From: Jaenimonas drosophilae
Taxonomy: Eukaryota; Euglenozoa; Kinetoplastea; Trypanosomatida; Trypanosomatidae
Direction of reading: 5' to 3'
Assembly: GCA_030849065.1 (NCBI GenBank)
Contig: JASAON010001656.1
Span: 124,001 to 188,000, forward strand
Length of the DNA: 64,000 nucleotides
Positions 55,493 through 64,000 of this stretch are shown here, piece by piece. The first letter of the stretch is position 1; every line of letters starts with the position of its first letter. The notes beneath the pieces are model-generated. The model saw only the letters and a list, made by a program, of their open reading frames with translations. It did not search any database and was not told the DNA's origin. A program made the translations under genes and the position numbers.

Positions 55493-58400
55493 TCACTTTT
55501 GGGAAGGTGGACGGTGCAGTCGAGAAGCGGTGGCCTCATTCATGCCACGTGACTTTGAGACAGCGACCTTCGGACATCCAGCGAGGGGACGAAAATCAGT
55601 CAAGGCGTGGCACCCGCGAATGTCCAGCTGCGTCAACGAACTGCAAAATGAGACTCCTGTGAGTGTGCGCACGCTACTGTACGCCAAATTAAGGAAGCGC
55701 AGTGCGTTAAGACGTGGAAGGGTGCCCAAATCCGTCATGCCAGAACAACGTGAGAGGTCAACCACTTCCAATGCGGTACACTTCCCAACCCACTTGAGAT
55801 GATCCATGCACGTTCCTGCAGCAATCAGGCGGCGAAGTGCCGTCAGAGTGACAAGAGGGCGGAAGTCACGTAGCTGGAGACATTCAGACACATCCAGTTC
55901 CTCCAGCTGCAGGCAGAGAGCAAGGGTGTTGGCGTTGACGAGCCGGCATCCGCGAAGGGAGAGGGTTCGAAGCTGAGGCAGTTTTCCCAAACAGTCCCAC
56001 GCACGTATTTCACGGCAAAAGGACAGATTCACATGCGTCACGGATTGACAAGACACAAGCCAGTCAACCCCGCCAATGAGCGTACGGCTAAGGTTGAGCG
56101 TGCTCAGTCCTGTCAGACGCCCAATCGCCGGCACCTCTGACAGCAGCGAGCATGAGGCAAGCTCAAGTGTTGTGATCGCCTCGGGCTGATCGGCACAGTC
56201 AATGATCCGTTCAAGAGCGGCGTTGCTGCACATCGTGCCAGACAGGTCGAGCACCTTTAGTGCAGGAAAGCAGGGTGTATTAGCCATACCAGCAGAAGAT
56301 GCACGCTGCGGTAGCATCGAAGGGTCGACGTAGTATCCCGTGTTGCGCAACGAGCACACCTCAAGCAGTGGTAGCAAGCTGAGGAATCGCTCCAGCACTC
56401 CACGAATAGCCCAAAGACGAGGGAATAGGTTGAGGGCCAGCACGAAGGGCCGTGTCTGTGGAGACATGTGACTGGTGTGAGCCACCCCATGAGAGGAGCT
56501 GGTACTTCCTATCTTCTTGTCCGACGTGTGAAGTGGATGAGTAGCAACTATCTCTGCTCTATTGCAGAGCCACTGGCAGAGATCGACCCGGCGAAGCGAC
56601 CGGAAACGTCGCCGGGCCTCTTCCGCGGGACGGCGCAGCGCAACATCCTCCCCAACACCAAAGCCGGGGCCCATCGTGGGTGCATCCACCCGTGGAGAGG
56701 CCCGAATGATGTCACTCACCACCGAAGTGGAGGCAGAGTCGAGGGCCTCCTCTTTCACTTGGTCCCGTTGCCAGACGTAGGCTACCCAGTACATCCACAG
56801 CTCCGCCTCGGAGGCATCGGCCAGGGGTACCCGCCCCAGCTCCATCACAGGGCGACGGCGCGGAGCCACCACGGAGCCACGTCCTTCGCCAATTGCCACC
56901 AACGCCTCCGAAGCAGCCGCAGTCGGCTTGGTGGTCTTCAGCCCAGCCGGTGTTCCGGCGACGGCGACTGCCGACGCCGGTGATGGCGGGGGTGAAAGAC
57001 CGTAGACCTCGCTGACTGGGCACACAAACACCACCGACGGCGCACCGCGTCCGCGGAAGGTTTCAATTGTTACGAAGCGGCGTGCCTCAACAACATCCAT
57101 GATGGCACTCGCCACCTCCGCTGCCCCCCACGCAGGTCCTCCCGCCACACTCCGGCAACTTCCGATGCCCCACATGCTACCCATTGCACCAAATGCCTCA
57201 AGACGGCCATGAGCGTCCATACGTGATGAGCGAGGGGAGAAGGGGTCCACGTATCGTGAGATACCAAGACGTCCCGTCCTCGGAGTCACCGACGCACTGG
57301 GAATCGAGATGCTCCGCGTAGCCGCACACATTGCGGGGCTTCCACTGTGGCGCTGCACAAAGTGATCGAGCTGCGCTCTTGTTGAGAGGCTCGAGATGAG
57401 GTGAGGGTGCGCCCCCTCCGACTCCCCAACAAGCTTCTCTCTTGTCCCACAGTAGGTGTAGAACTGGAGCTCGTACATCTCCCGCTCCTTTCCCTCCCAC
57501 ATGGACAGCGCAATTCGGTTCTCCATCTCCACGCACACCAGTTGCTCCCGCTGCGCATGATGACGCTCCTCTCTATGCTTCCAGAGGCTCAGCCATGCTG
57601 TGGTGGAGAGCGGAGCCGATGTACGAGGACGAGGGGTCGAAGACACCGGAGCAACACGCCGAGGAGCTGCCTTTGAAACTGTGGCCGTTGCCACGGAGGA
57701 CGGACGTGGGGCAGACAAACGTGGAGCTACAGTGACCGATGATGGCGCCGCTCGCTTTGGCAGGCGAAAGCCAAAGGCCTCCAGTGATCGCGGAGGAGTT
57801 GTCGGGGCTGTCGCGAAGAATGGCAATGTCCCGAGCTCCTCCATCGTCATGCGGGCGCACGGATCGAGAACCAACGTGTGGTGAAGGACCTCCAGCACGA
57901 GGGGGTCCTTCACACGCACCATTGCGGCTTGCGAATAGCGGATGGAGAGCGACCCATCTACCAGCTTCGTTTCCTCAAATGGAGGAGATCCCACAATCAC
58001 GGTGTAGAGCACGACCCCAAAGGACCACACATCAGCGGGGAAGCTGTAGCTTCGGTCCTCTGGGTTAAGTGTGTCATCTTGTACTGCCAACTTTGTCGCG
58101 GGTGAAGCGGAGCAGGCAAGCACCTCCGGCGCTCGGTAGTGAGTACTTCCGCAGAGCCGGTACGCCCGGGGAGGGCCGCCGGAGCTTTTGGAAGACCCGC
58201 ATGACAGGCCGAAGTCACCCACTTTCAACGCGACGCGCGCATCCAAGAAGAGGTTCTCCGGTTTGAGATCACGATGAATAATGCGCTGACGGTGGAGATA
58301 TACCATCGCTGAACGGCATTGTGCCATCATGTATTGCGCCTCACCTGTTGTGAGTGGGCGCACCTTGAGGAGGTCCTTGAGCGTGCCATTCGCGCACAAC

Positions 58401-58840
58401 TCCATCAGCATCACATCGCTTGACTGGAGACGGAAGCTACGCTCAAACTTCACAATGTGCGGGTGTTGGAGGAGCCGGTGGGTGCGGATCTCCGCCCGCC
58501 GCGCCCGCTCTGACACCTCAGACCGCGTCGTGGGAGAGCGATCGAGGTACTTGAGGGCAAAAACCCCCGTTGACGTGGTGACCTCGTAGCAGCACGCATA
58601 AGCGCCTTTGCCGAGGACACGCCCACAGCGCAGCACACGTACTCGCCGCTCCGAGGGATAGACCTCATATATCACTGCGCCAGATTTGAGGTGGGACAGG
58701 TCCGCTCCACCGACAGTGGAAGTTGAGATGCACGAAGGGGTGGCAGAGAAGGGCCTCAGGGATGACTTCTCTCCTAGTGGGGCAGCACTGGGATTTCGAC
58801 GCCATGGAAGGGGCGGAACGCCTGCAGCCTGGCTTGACAT
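55493..58840 (-). CDS. Polo-type protein kinase fused to leucine-rich repeats
   Basis: This is a 1115-residue protein. The kinase domain lies at about 65-345: Gly loop GRVLGKGAYACCYE, lysine in FALKYLDRS, EIRTHRLLQHPHIVKFERSF, LMELCANGTLKDLLKVRPLT, catalytic HRDLKPENLFLD (His189), GDFGLSC (Asp209) and GSTHYRAPEVLA. All catalytic residues are present. The A-x-CYE loop end, HRxLxHxxIVxF, MELC and NLFL phrases are PLK-like, yet no polo box is recognisable. A 480-residue middle is largely Ala/Ser/Arg-rich, with an ordered block near 660-690 (EAELWMYWVAYVWQRDQVKE). Residues 830-1110 form cysteine-rich LRRs (LKVLDLSGTMCSNAALERII, LRTLSLRGCRLVNANTLALC, LTQLDIRGCHALTDF). The architecture suggests a kinase directed by LRRs. 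It lacks a transmembrane segment, so it is cytoplasmic. Confidence 0.9.
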   Translation of the reverse strand: MSSQAAGVPPLPWRRNPSAAPLGEKSSLRPFSATPSCISTSTVGGADLSHLKSGAVIYEVYPSERRVRVLRCGRVLGKGAYACCYEVTTSTGVFALKYLDRSPTTRSEVSERARRAEIRTHRLLQHPHIVKFERSFRLQSSDVMLMELCANGTLKDLLKVRPLTTGEAQYMMAQCRSAMVYLHRQRIIHRDLKPENLFLDARVALKVGDFGLSCGSSKSSGGPPRAYRLCGSTHYRAPEVLACSASPATKLAVQDDTLNPEDRSYSFPADVWSFGVVLYTVIVGSPPFEETKLVDGSLSIRYSQAAMVRVKDPLVLEVLHHTLVLDPCARMTMEELGTLPFFATAPTTPPRSLEAFGFRLPKRAAPSSVTVAPRLSAPRPSSVATATVSKAAPRRVAPVSSTPRPRTSAPLSTTAWLSLWKHREERHHAQREQLVCVEMENRIALSMWEGKEREMYELQFYTYCGTREKLVGESEGAHPHLISSLSTRAQLDHFVQRHSGSPAMCAATRSISIPSASVTPRTGRLGISRYVDPFSPRSSRMDAHGRLEAFGAMGSMWGIGSCRSVAGGPAWGAAEVASAIMDVVEARRFVTIETFRGRGAPSVVFVCPVSEVYGLSPPPSPASAVAVAGTPAGLKTTKPTAAASEALVAIGEGRGSVVAPRRRPVMELGRVPLADASEAELWMYWVAYVWQRDQVKEEALDSASTSVVSDIIRASPRVDAPTMGPGFGVGEDVALRRPAEEARRRFRSLRRVDLCQWLCNRAEIVATHPLHTSDKKIGSTSSSHGVAHTSHMSPQTRPFVLALNLFPRLWAIRGVLERFLSLLPLLEVCSLRNTGYYVDPSMLPQRASSAGMANTPCFPALKVLDLSGTMCSNAALERIIDCADQPEAITTLELASCSLLSEVPAIGRLTGLSTLNLSRTLIGGVDWLVSCQSVTHVNLSFCREIRAWDCLGKLPQLRTLSLRGCRLVNANTLALCLQLEELDVSECLQLRDFRPLVTLTALRRLIAAGTCMDHLKWVGKCTALEVVDLSRCSGMTDLGTLPRLNALRFLNLAYSSVRTLTGVSFCSSLTQLDIRGCHALTDFRPLAGCPKVAVSKSRGMNEATASRLHRPPSQK

Positions 58841-59658
58841 TCACCACAATACGCGTCGTTCGCGTTAAGGAAAGGTTGGGACTGCTGCAGCTTGAGGCCG
58901 CAGTGAATGATGGCCTTTATAATGAAGATACAATAGAGTGATGGTGCTTTATGTTACACATCCACACACAACACAAAACACACAGCACGTACCTGCTCCA
59001 CGTCGTAGGCACAGGGGAGAGGTCAGATGGAGTCACGCAGCCGTAGAATCCGCCACAAAGGATAGGCGTGGGAGCGTGCCCCTCTACAGAAGATCACGCC
59101 ACCAAAGATAACAAGTCGCCACAGCGGGCGGAGGTTGGGCTGAGTTAGGAGTGAAGAATGTGGCCGCCACAAAAATTGAAGATATTGAGTGAAGAAGTGA
59201 TGCTATGTTTGGCTCTACGACATCTCTATACTTGTGTACGTGTGTTGGCGTACGGGGCTACAAAGTACGCTGGATAGCTCTCTCCAACGTGTTTTAAGAG
59301 AGGCAGAAGGAGTCCACGGGTGAGGGTGGGAGCACCAGTCTGTGCTCCAAATGGTTCCTTATGAAAACTGAGAGAAGAGAAGCAGAGGAGACACCTGAGT
59401 GATACGTGATGAATAGGGCACCAGCATAATGATGGCAGACATGGATTGTTGGGGGGGGGGGTTGAAAGGTGAGAAGAGAGGGCACCCAAATGAGTGGGCG
59501 GAACCACTCACTGCGTGGCAGGCATGAGCCCATCACAGAAGCAAGTGATTGAGCGGTACAGTATCACAGCAAACAGCTGTTTCAGACATGATAGGTGAAA
59601 CGTATACAGAGGTGAAGCCAATCGCGGGCATGGATATGAGAGGAGGAAGGGTATGGGA
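58841..59658 (-). other. Intergenic region without a gene
   Basis: This interval is the leader of the kinase gene (ATG-free for about 120 nt) and the 3' UTR of the next gene. It holds an 11-nt G run at 59451-59461 (poly-C in the sense transcript). I see no convincing coding frame or RNA gene. Confidence 0.7.
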
Positions 59659-61896
59659 TCATCCTGCTCGACGTTGAAGGCGCGTGATGCCTTCATAGGT
59701 GGTTGGATGCGGGCGGCTAATCTCCGCACTGCCGTTCTCAGGACCACTCTCCACGGGAATGAACTGCTGACTGAAGGAGGTCGCCACGGAAGATTCCAGC
59801 TCCCACGCATCCACCCCTCCCTCGAAGTCACCGGCCTCCTCCGCACAGTGGGGGAGGCCCATATTGTCGCGGAGGGCAGTCTCCGCGGATGGGGTGGGGG
59901 TCAACGTTGGCGGCGCTTGACGCTCTCCCCTTCGCGGGGGCAGAAGAAGATCATCTGCGGCCCAAGTTGTTGTGACGGCGGTGGTGGCCGGCTTCTTCTC
60001 CGCCTCACAAACGGGCTCGTGGGTGCTGTCGTCGGAGGCACCTGCAGAGATGCTGCGACCTCGCGCCCCAATGTTGATGACGGTAGCGAGGCCTTCGTTC
60101 TTGGGAGAGGGATGCAGGTGCGGGCTAGAGTTGTGCTGCGGCTCTGCAGGCTCCCGTAGCACAGGCGTCGCCCCAATCTTGCGGCTCATTGCGTCGTCGC
60201 CTTCATAATCCGAAGATGATGAAGGCGGTGTTGCTCCACGAGACGTCGCTCGACGAGCAGGTGCCATGGGCGTGGTGAAGAGATCTCGCCCCTCCTCACC
60301 CAGCAGTGCACGCAGGTGCCTCATGTGCCTCGCCACGCTTGATACAACGCTGGCATCACCCTCACCACCCTGAGCAGACGATGACTCCTCGCTAGCAGCA
60401 CACTCCGACCCAGAATCACTTGCGCCAGAACGAAGATGAGGCTGGCAAGACGGTCCGCCATCCTCCTTTCCAGTGGAAGCAGCTTGCTTGCCGTGGTCCG
60501 CCGGCAGCGACAACTCCGCCGTACTTCCCTCACGTCTCCGTGGCTTCTCACTGGGCGACTGCAGCACACGCCATCGCCGTGCGAGACCGTCGGCGGAGAT
60601 GCGTGGAGCGGCCAAGGAGTTGGCGTGGAGCAGCGTTCCTCGTGGCAGCAACCCAAGCGGCAAGTCATCATGGAGGGCAACGCCATTCCCCACCAACTCA
60701 AGCAGCTCCACCGGGATGCCTCGCTGCCGCTCCACCTCCCTCTTGCAGTCCCCAACAGTCATTTGGTTCAGCCTCGCAACGGGAACGACGAGGCGGATGA
60801 AGTTGCGGCCATCCATGGAGTCAGTAGATGGGCATCGAGGGTCCGCGTGGTGTATTGTCAGTGACGGGCTCTCGCTACGGCGGTGTGAGGCAGAGAGCAT
60901 TACACTCCCCTCCATCACAATGATGATGGACTCCATATCAGTCTGCTCCACTCCATAGAGAAGCTGCACGCCACCATGGTCTTCGTGTCCCGCCGCTGTT
61001 CTGGAAGGCTGCACGGATGCGGGCGTCGGTGAAGGAGTATGGGCCACGGGTGCACTCCATGAGGTTGGCAGGGGTGCCCGTGACGAAGAAGAGGGGAAGG
61101 CCCCTACCTTCCTTCGAGGAGCCTCCACGGTGGAGGATGAGTGGCCCAAGCACGGGGGCTCCAGCAAGGGGGTCGCTGTGGTATGGGCCCCAATGCTGCG
61201 CCGTCCAGCAGAACTCATGGAGGGACGTGGCGGTGATGGCTGTGAGCGGGGCTCCACAAGGTCCTCGTGAGAGGGAGCGCGGATGGAAGCACGTCCGGCG
61301 CCAGGCCAAACGCTCCGCGGAAGAGGAGAAGGCGTGAAGGCTGGACGGGAGTCAATCCGCTGCTCCATCGGGGTCGCCACCGCAACTCCTTCAGTTGCAG
61401 GATTCAGCACGGCGCTGTTGTTAGTGCTGACGTGGCTGTGCCGAGCCTCCGGCTGGCTCTCGGCCCCGCTGCGTCGGCTATGACGCGAGCTGTGGCGATG
61501 GTGGCCACCATGGTGTTCGTGGCGGCTTCGATGGCGGCGAGAGCTACTCGCGGTGCGGTAAGCCGACGACGCAGAGGCAGTCGCCTTCTCCTCTGTGAGG
61601 TACTCCGGCGGGGGAAGACGTGTGGGGCCCCGGCGCGGTGGGACGTGTGCCGGAGGTTCTCGTGATGCATCGGGGGCCATGGGACTCAGACTACGCGCAC
61701 CACGAGTGGGGGGTCCTCCGTACGCTAATACAGCCTCTCGTCGTGCACGTCCTGCCTCAGTAGCGCGCGCCACAGCCTGACGCTCTGAGAGTGAGTTGGG
61801 CATCGCACTTCCATAATAGGAAGCCTCCCTCCTGGAGCTAGACTTGGTCTGCCTCGGGGCAGATGCCCGTTGTGGTTGTGGGGCAGCAGTGGTCAT
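59659..61896 (-). CDS. Disordered protein with an embedded ubiquitin-like domain
   Basis: This is a 745-residue protein. The first 300 and last 300 residues are Ser/Arg/His/Pro-rich. At about 365-430 there is an ordered island: NFIRLVVPVARLNQMTVGDC, KREVERQRGIPVELLELVGN and GVALHDDLPLGLLPRGTLLH. This follows the ubiquitin beta-grasp layout (strand, TVGDCK helix start, I-P-V-E-L-L-E-L-V in place of I-P-P-x-Q-Q-x-L-I, D-x-L-x-L strand). It has no di-glycine end, so it is an internal ubiquitin-like domain and not a modifier. Just before it, MESIIIVMEGSVMLSASH may be another short ordered piece. Function is unknown. The start is the first ATG (61896) after the acceptor at 62051; the frame extends to a TTG. 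Confidence 0.8.
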   Translation of the reverse strand: MTTAAPQPQRASAPRQTKSSSRREASYYGSAMPNSLSERQAVARATEAGRARREAVLAYGGPPTRGARSLSPMAPDASREPPAHVPPRRGPTRLPPPEYLTEEKATASASSAYRTASSSRRHRSRHEHHGGHHRHSSRHSRRSGAESQPEARHSHVSTNNSAVLNPATEGVAVATPMEQRIDSRPAFTPSPLPRSVWPGAGRASIRAPSHEDLVEPRSQPSPPRPSMSSAGRRSIGAHTTATPLLEPPCLGHSSSTVEAPRRKVGAFPSSSSRAPLPTSWSAPVAHTPSPTPASVQPSRTAAGHEDHGGVQLLYGVEQTDMESIIIVMEGSVMLSASHRRSESPSLTIHHADPRCPSTDSMDGRNFIRLVVPVARLNQMTVGDCKREVERQRGIPVELLELVGNGVALHDDLPLGLLPRGTLLHANSLAAPRISADGLARRWRVLQSPSEKPRRREGSTAELSLPADHGKQAASTGKEDGGPSCQPHLRSGASDSGSECAASEESSSAQGGEGDASVVSSVARHMRHLRALLGEEGRDLFTTPMAPARRATSRGATPPSSSSDYEGDDAMSRKIGATPVLREPAEPQHNSSPHLHPSPKNEGLATVINIGARGRSISAGASDDSTHEPVCEAEKKPATTAVTTTWAADDLLLPPRRGERQAPPTLTPTPSAETALRDNMGLPHCAEEAGDFEGGVDAWELESSVATSFSQQFIPVESGPENGSAEISRPHPTTYEGITRLQRRAG

Positions 61897-62050
61897 GGGC
61901 AATGACGATCCTCGTCAGCTTTTGGACTACGCTATTGTGCTGTTTGGGTATGCAACCGGAGATCCAGAGAAACTCCGTACACAAGGCTGCAGTCGCCCGC
62001 GTCCTTCTTGTGTTTCGGCCCACTTGTCGCGTGAGGACTGACGTGGTGCT

Positions 62051-62085
62051 CTGAGAAGTGCAAGCAACAACCATGAAGAGGGAAA
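62051..62085 (-). promoter_or_regulatory. Predicted trans-splice acceptor for the ubiquitin-like-domain gene
   Basis: The tract TTTCTTTCCCTCTTCATGG and TTGTTGCTTGCACTTCTCAG place the AG at 62052-62051. The 154-nt leader is ATG-free, and an ATG lies within the tract. Confidence 0.55.
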
Positions 62086-62363
62086 GAAATTGCGAAGAGG
62101 TGTGGCATGAATGAGCAGTGATGCATCTCGCACACAAGAAAAGAATCGAGCGTCCACCGCAATCGGTTGTTGGCCCGCTGACACAAAGTTTGTTGCGAAA
62201 CGGCGAATTCATCCCTGCAATGGATGTATTCTCAGGAGATGGGCTCCTGATGTTGTGTGGGGATCCAATAAAAGAGCGACCGAGTGCATTCAAGACAACG
62301 AGCGGTATGTGGCTCCGGCAGCACAGCAAAAGGGGGGAGGGGGGAGAATACAGGGCAGGGCCG

Positions 62364-63695
62364 CTATCCCTCTTGGCCAAAGCTTTTCGTGAAATCGTCG
62401 TACTGGGCAATATCAGACTCACGCACGGATGGTCGGGTGGTGCGAAGAGACTTGATAAAGTCTGCCATCGTCGCTGGGAGCGGCAGAAGGTACTCCGGCT
62501 CTTTGATGTCCAAGGCCCGCATGGGAAAAGCGGCAGGATCTCCAGGAGAGCACGGAACCAACCTGGTATCAATGGTTCGCGTGGGGTCTTTTGGATCGGG
62601 GCCGGTGACGTGCTTGAAGTGTGTTGCCACCTGTAGAGTACGGATACACTCCATCAATGCGTTTCGAACAAGGTTCTCCATGTCGCTGCCCGAATACATC
62701 TCGGTCTTCTCACCAATAACGCGGAAGTCTTCTTCCGTCAGTGAGTGTGGGGAGTTGCCAAGATGAATCTTGAGCATCTGGCGCCTCCCTGCTTCGTCAG
62801 GAAGAGGAATATAGATTCGACGCTCAAAGCGGCGACGAATGGCATTATCCAGTCCCCATGGAATATTTGTGGCAGCAAGCACCAAAACTCCCTCTTCACC
62901 ACGGCCAACACCCTGCATCTGAACCAGGAACTCCGTCTTCACTCGTCGTGAGGCATCATTCTCCGAATCGGAGCGAGCAGACACCAAGGCATCAATCTCA
63001 TCCACAAAGATGATGGAGATGCGCTGTGTCTCTGCGTACGCCTCACGCGCCATCTCGAACAAATTACGAACGAGTTTCTCCGAGTCACCCAGCCAGCGGG
63101 AGAGCAAATCGGAGCTACTGACGCTGAAGAAGGATCCCTCACCCTCGGTTGCCACAGCCTTCGCTAAGTAGGACTTACCCGTTCCAGGGGGGCCATAGAG
63201 TAGAATGCCCCGCCACGGACGACGATTGCCAGTAAACAGCTGCGGGAACTTCATGGGGAGGATGATGGTTTCCTTGAGGGCCTCCTTTGCACCTTCTAGC
63301 CCAGCGATCTGGTCCCAGTGCACGTTGGGTTTGATCTTTACAATGGCGCTCTCCAGCCCTCCACGCATGCGTGATTTGTCGTCGTCGTCCGTCTTGCCCT
63401 TGGTGGCAGACTTCTGACGCACAGCATCTGCATCATTCCCTTGGTCACCTTGGTTGTCATCCTTTGCGGATTGAAGGTACTCCTTGATCTTTTCAGCCCG
63501 CTCCAACACCTCTAGTGAGCGCTTCTTGAGCATGTCCAGCTTCGTGGGGTTCTTGTTCTCATACTTGATGGCCATCTGGAAGGCGTCAAGGGCAGAGAGA
63601 TAGGCTCGGTAGGCGGACTGGTAGTCCTTCGATTCGTCAAGGGCCAGTGCCTTATTGAGCATCTCCACCGCCCGAGAGACGAAGTCAACGGACAT
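62364..63695 (-). CDS. VPS4: VPS4 AAA ATPase
   Basis: This is a 443-residue protein. The N-terminal MIT domain (residues 4-75: FVSRAVEMLNKALALDESKD, YQSAYRAYLSALDAFQMAIK) is followed by an acidic linker. The AAA cassette carries Walker A GPPGTGKS at about 167, Walker B IIFVDEIDAL at about 229, sensor-1 LVLAATNIPW and the arginine-finger segment AIRRRFERRIYIPLPDEAGR. The VPS4 beta-domain insertion and C-terminal helix follow (LLPLPATMADFIKSLRTTRP, DIAQYDDFTKSFGQEG). Length and order match VPS4 of other eukaryotes. It disassembles ESCRT-III polymers in multivesicular-body formation, cytokinesis and membrane repair, and is activated by VTA1, whose gene is in this window. The start matches the family N-terminus and follows a clear acceptor. 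Confidence 0.96.
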   Translation of the reverse strand: MSVDFVSRAVEMLNKALALDESKDYQSAYRAYLSALDAFQMAIKYENKNPTKLDMLKKRSLEVLERAEKIKEYLQSAKDDNQGDQGNDADAVRQKSATKGKTDDDDKSRMRGGLESAIVKIKPNVHWDQIAGLEGAKEALKETIILPMKFPQLFTGNRRPWRGILLYGPPGTGKSYLAKAVATEGEGSFFSVSSSDLLSRWLGDSEKLVRNLFEMAREAYAETQRISIIFVDEIDALVSARSDSENDASRRVKTEFLVQMQGVGRGEEGVLVLAATNIPWGLDNAIRRRFERRIYIPLPDEAGRRQMLKIHLGNSPHSLTEEDFRVIGEKTEMYSGSDMENLVRNALMECIRTLQVATHFKHVTGPDPKDPTRTIDTRLVPCSPGDPAAFPMRALDIKEPEYLLPLPATMADFIKSLRTTRPSVRESDIAQYDDFTKSFGQEG

Positions 63696-63795
63696 GGCCG
63701 TGATATGTTGTTTTGCGTTGCAACAAGTGAATACACCAACTACACTAAACGCTGGGAGTCGCGTATGTCCTCAGTCGTACTTGATACCGACTGAG

Positions 63796-63822
63796 CTGGG
63801 TAAGAGAAGAGGGTTGGGATTG
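63796..63822 (-). promoter_or_regulatory. Predicted trans-splice acceptor of VPS4
   Basis: The minus-strand tract CCCAACCCTCTTCTCTTACC leads directly to CAG with the AG at 63797-63796. The 100-nt leader to the ATG at 63695 has no ATG. Confidence 0.55.
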
Positions 63823-64000
63823 GATGAAGTGAGAGATACTCATGAAGAAGCACACAATGACATCCTTGACCGTGAGGAGAGGAAAATGTTGTGTTCGACC
63901 AGTGTGGCGTGGCAGATGAATGGAATGGAGGCAGAATAGGTCAGCAGCATGTTGCTCCTTGCAGGCAAAAAAGCGTCGAGGGACGGATGGCAACGCCCCC

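Overview
This window looks like one strand of a kinetoplastid (Euglenozoa) chromosome. Every convincing gene lies on the minus strand, head to tail. None shows an intron. Nearly every start codon is preceded by a polypyrimidine tract and then an AG, the signal used for spliced-leader trans-splicing in polycistronic units. Families typical of flagellated protists are present: a kinesin-9, a SHIPPO-repeat protein, a Pho80-like cyclin and VPS4/VTA1. Many proteins carry long low-complexity insertions. A free-living bodonid or an early-branching trypanosomatid would fit, but the species cannot be named from the sequence alone.

Layout in transcription order (high to low coordinates): VPS4 AAA ATPase; a disordered protein with a ubiquitin-like fold; a Polo-type kinase fused to leucine-rich repeats; an SLC35D-like nucleotide-sugar transporter; a kinesin-9; a large ankyrin protein; a leucine-rich-repeat protein; a nitroreductase; a 1794-residue disordered/coiled-coil protein; a DUF4140/DUF4139 protein; an SLC35A-like transporter; a small MGC-start protein; a giant SHIPPO protein; a PPG/SR-rich protein; a Pho80-like cyclin; a 4-kb stretch without a clear gene; a dual-specificity phosphatase split by two large insertions; two related disordered proteins side by side; VTA1; a small membrane protein; TYW1; and the first 199 codons of a second kinesin that runs off the low-coordinate edge.

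Neighbours need not share a function in such an array, but some themes recur. VPS4 and VTA1 are partners in ESCRT-III disassembly. The two kinesins and the SHIPPO protein point to the cytoskeleton or flagellum. The two SLC35 transporters supply Golgi/ER glycosylation. The cyclin, phosphatase and kinase are signalling proteins.

The most striking signal is not a protein. The predicted 5' leader of the cyclin mRNA is about 1.2 kb long and contains no ATG on the sense strand, while the antisense strand of the same interval has about 15. Shorter ATG-free leaders occur in front of most other genes, and ATGs often reappear inside or just upstream of the pyrimidine tract. This supports both the predicted splice acceptors and the start codons chosen here, several of which are shorter than the longest open frame.
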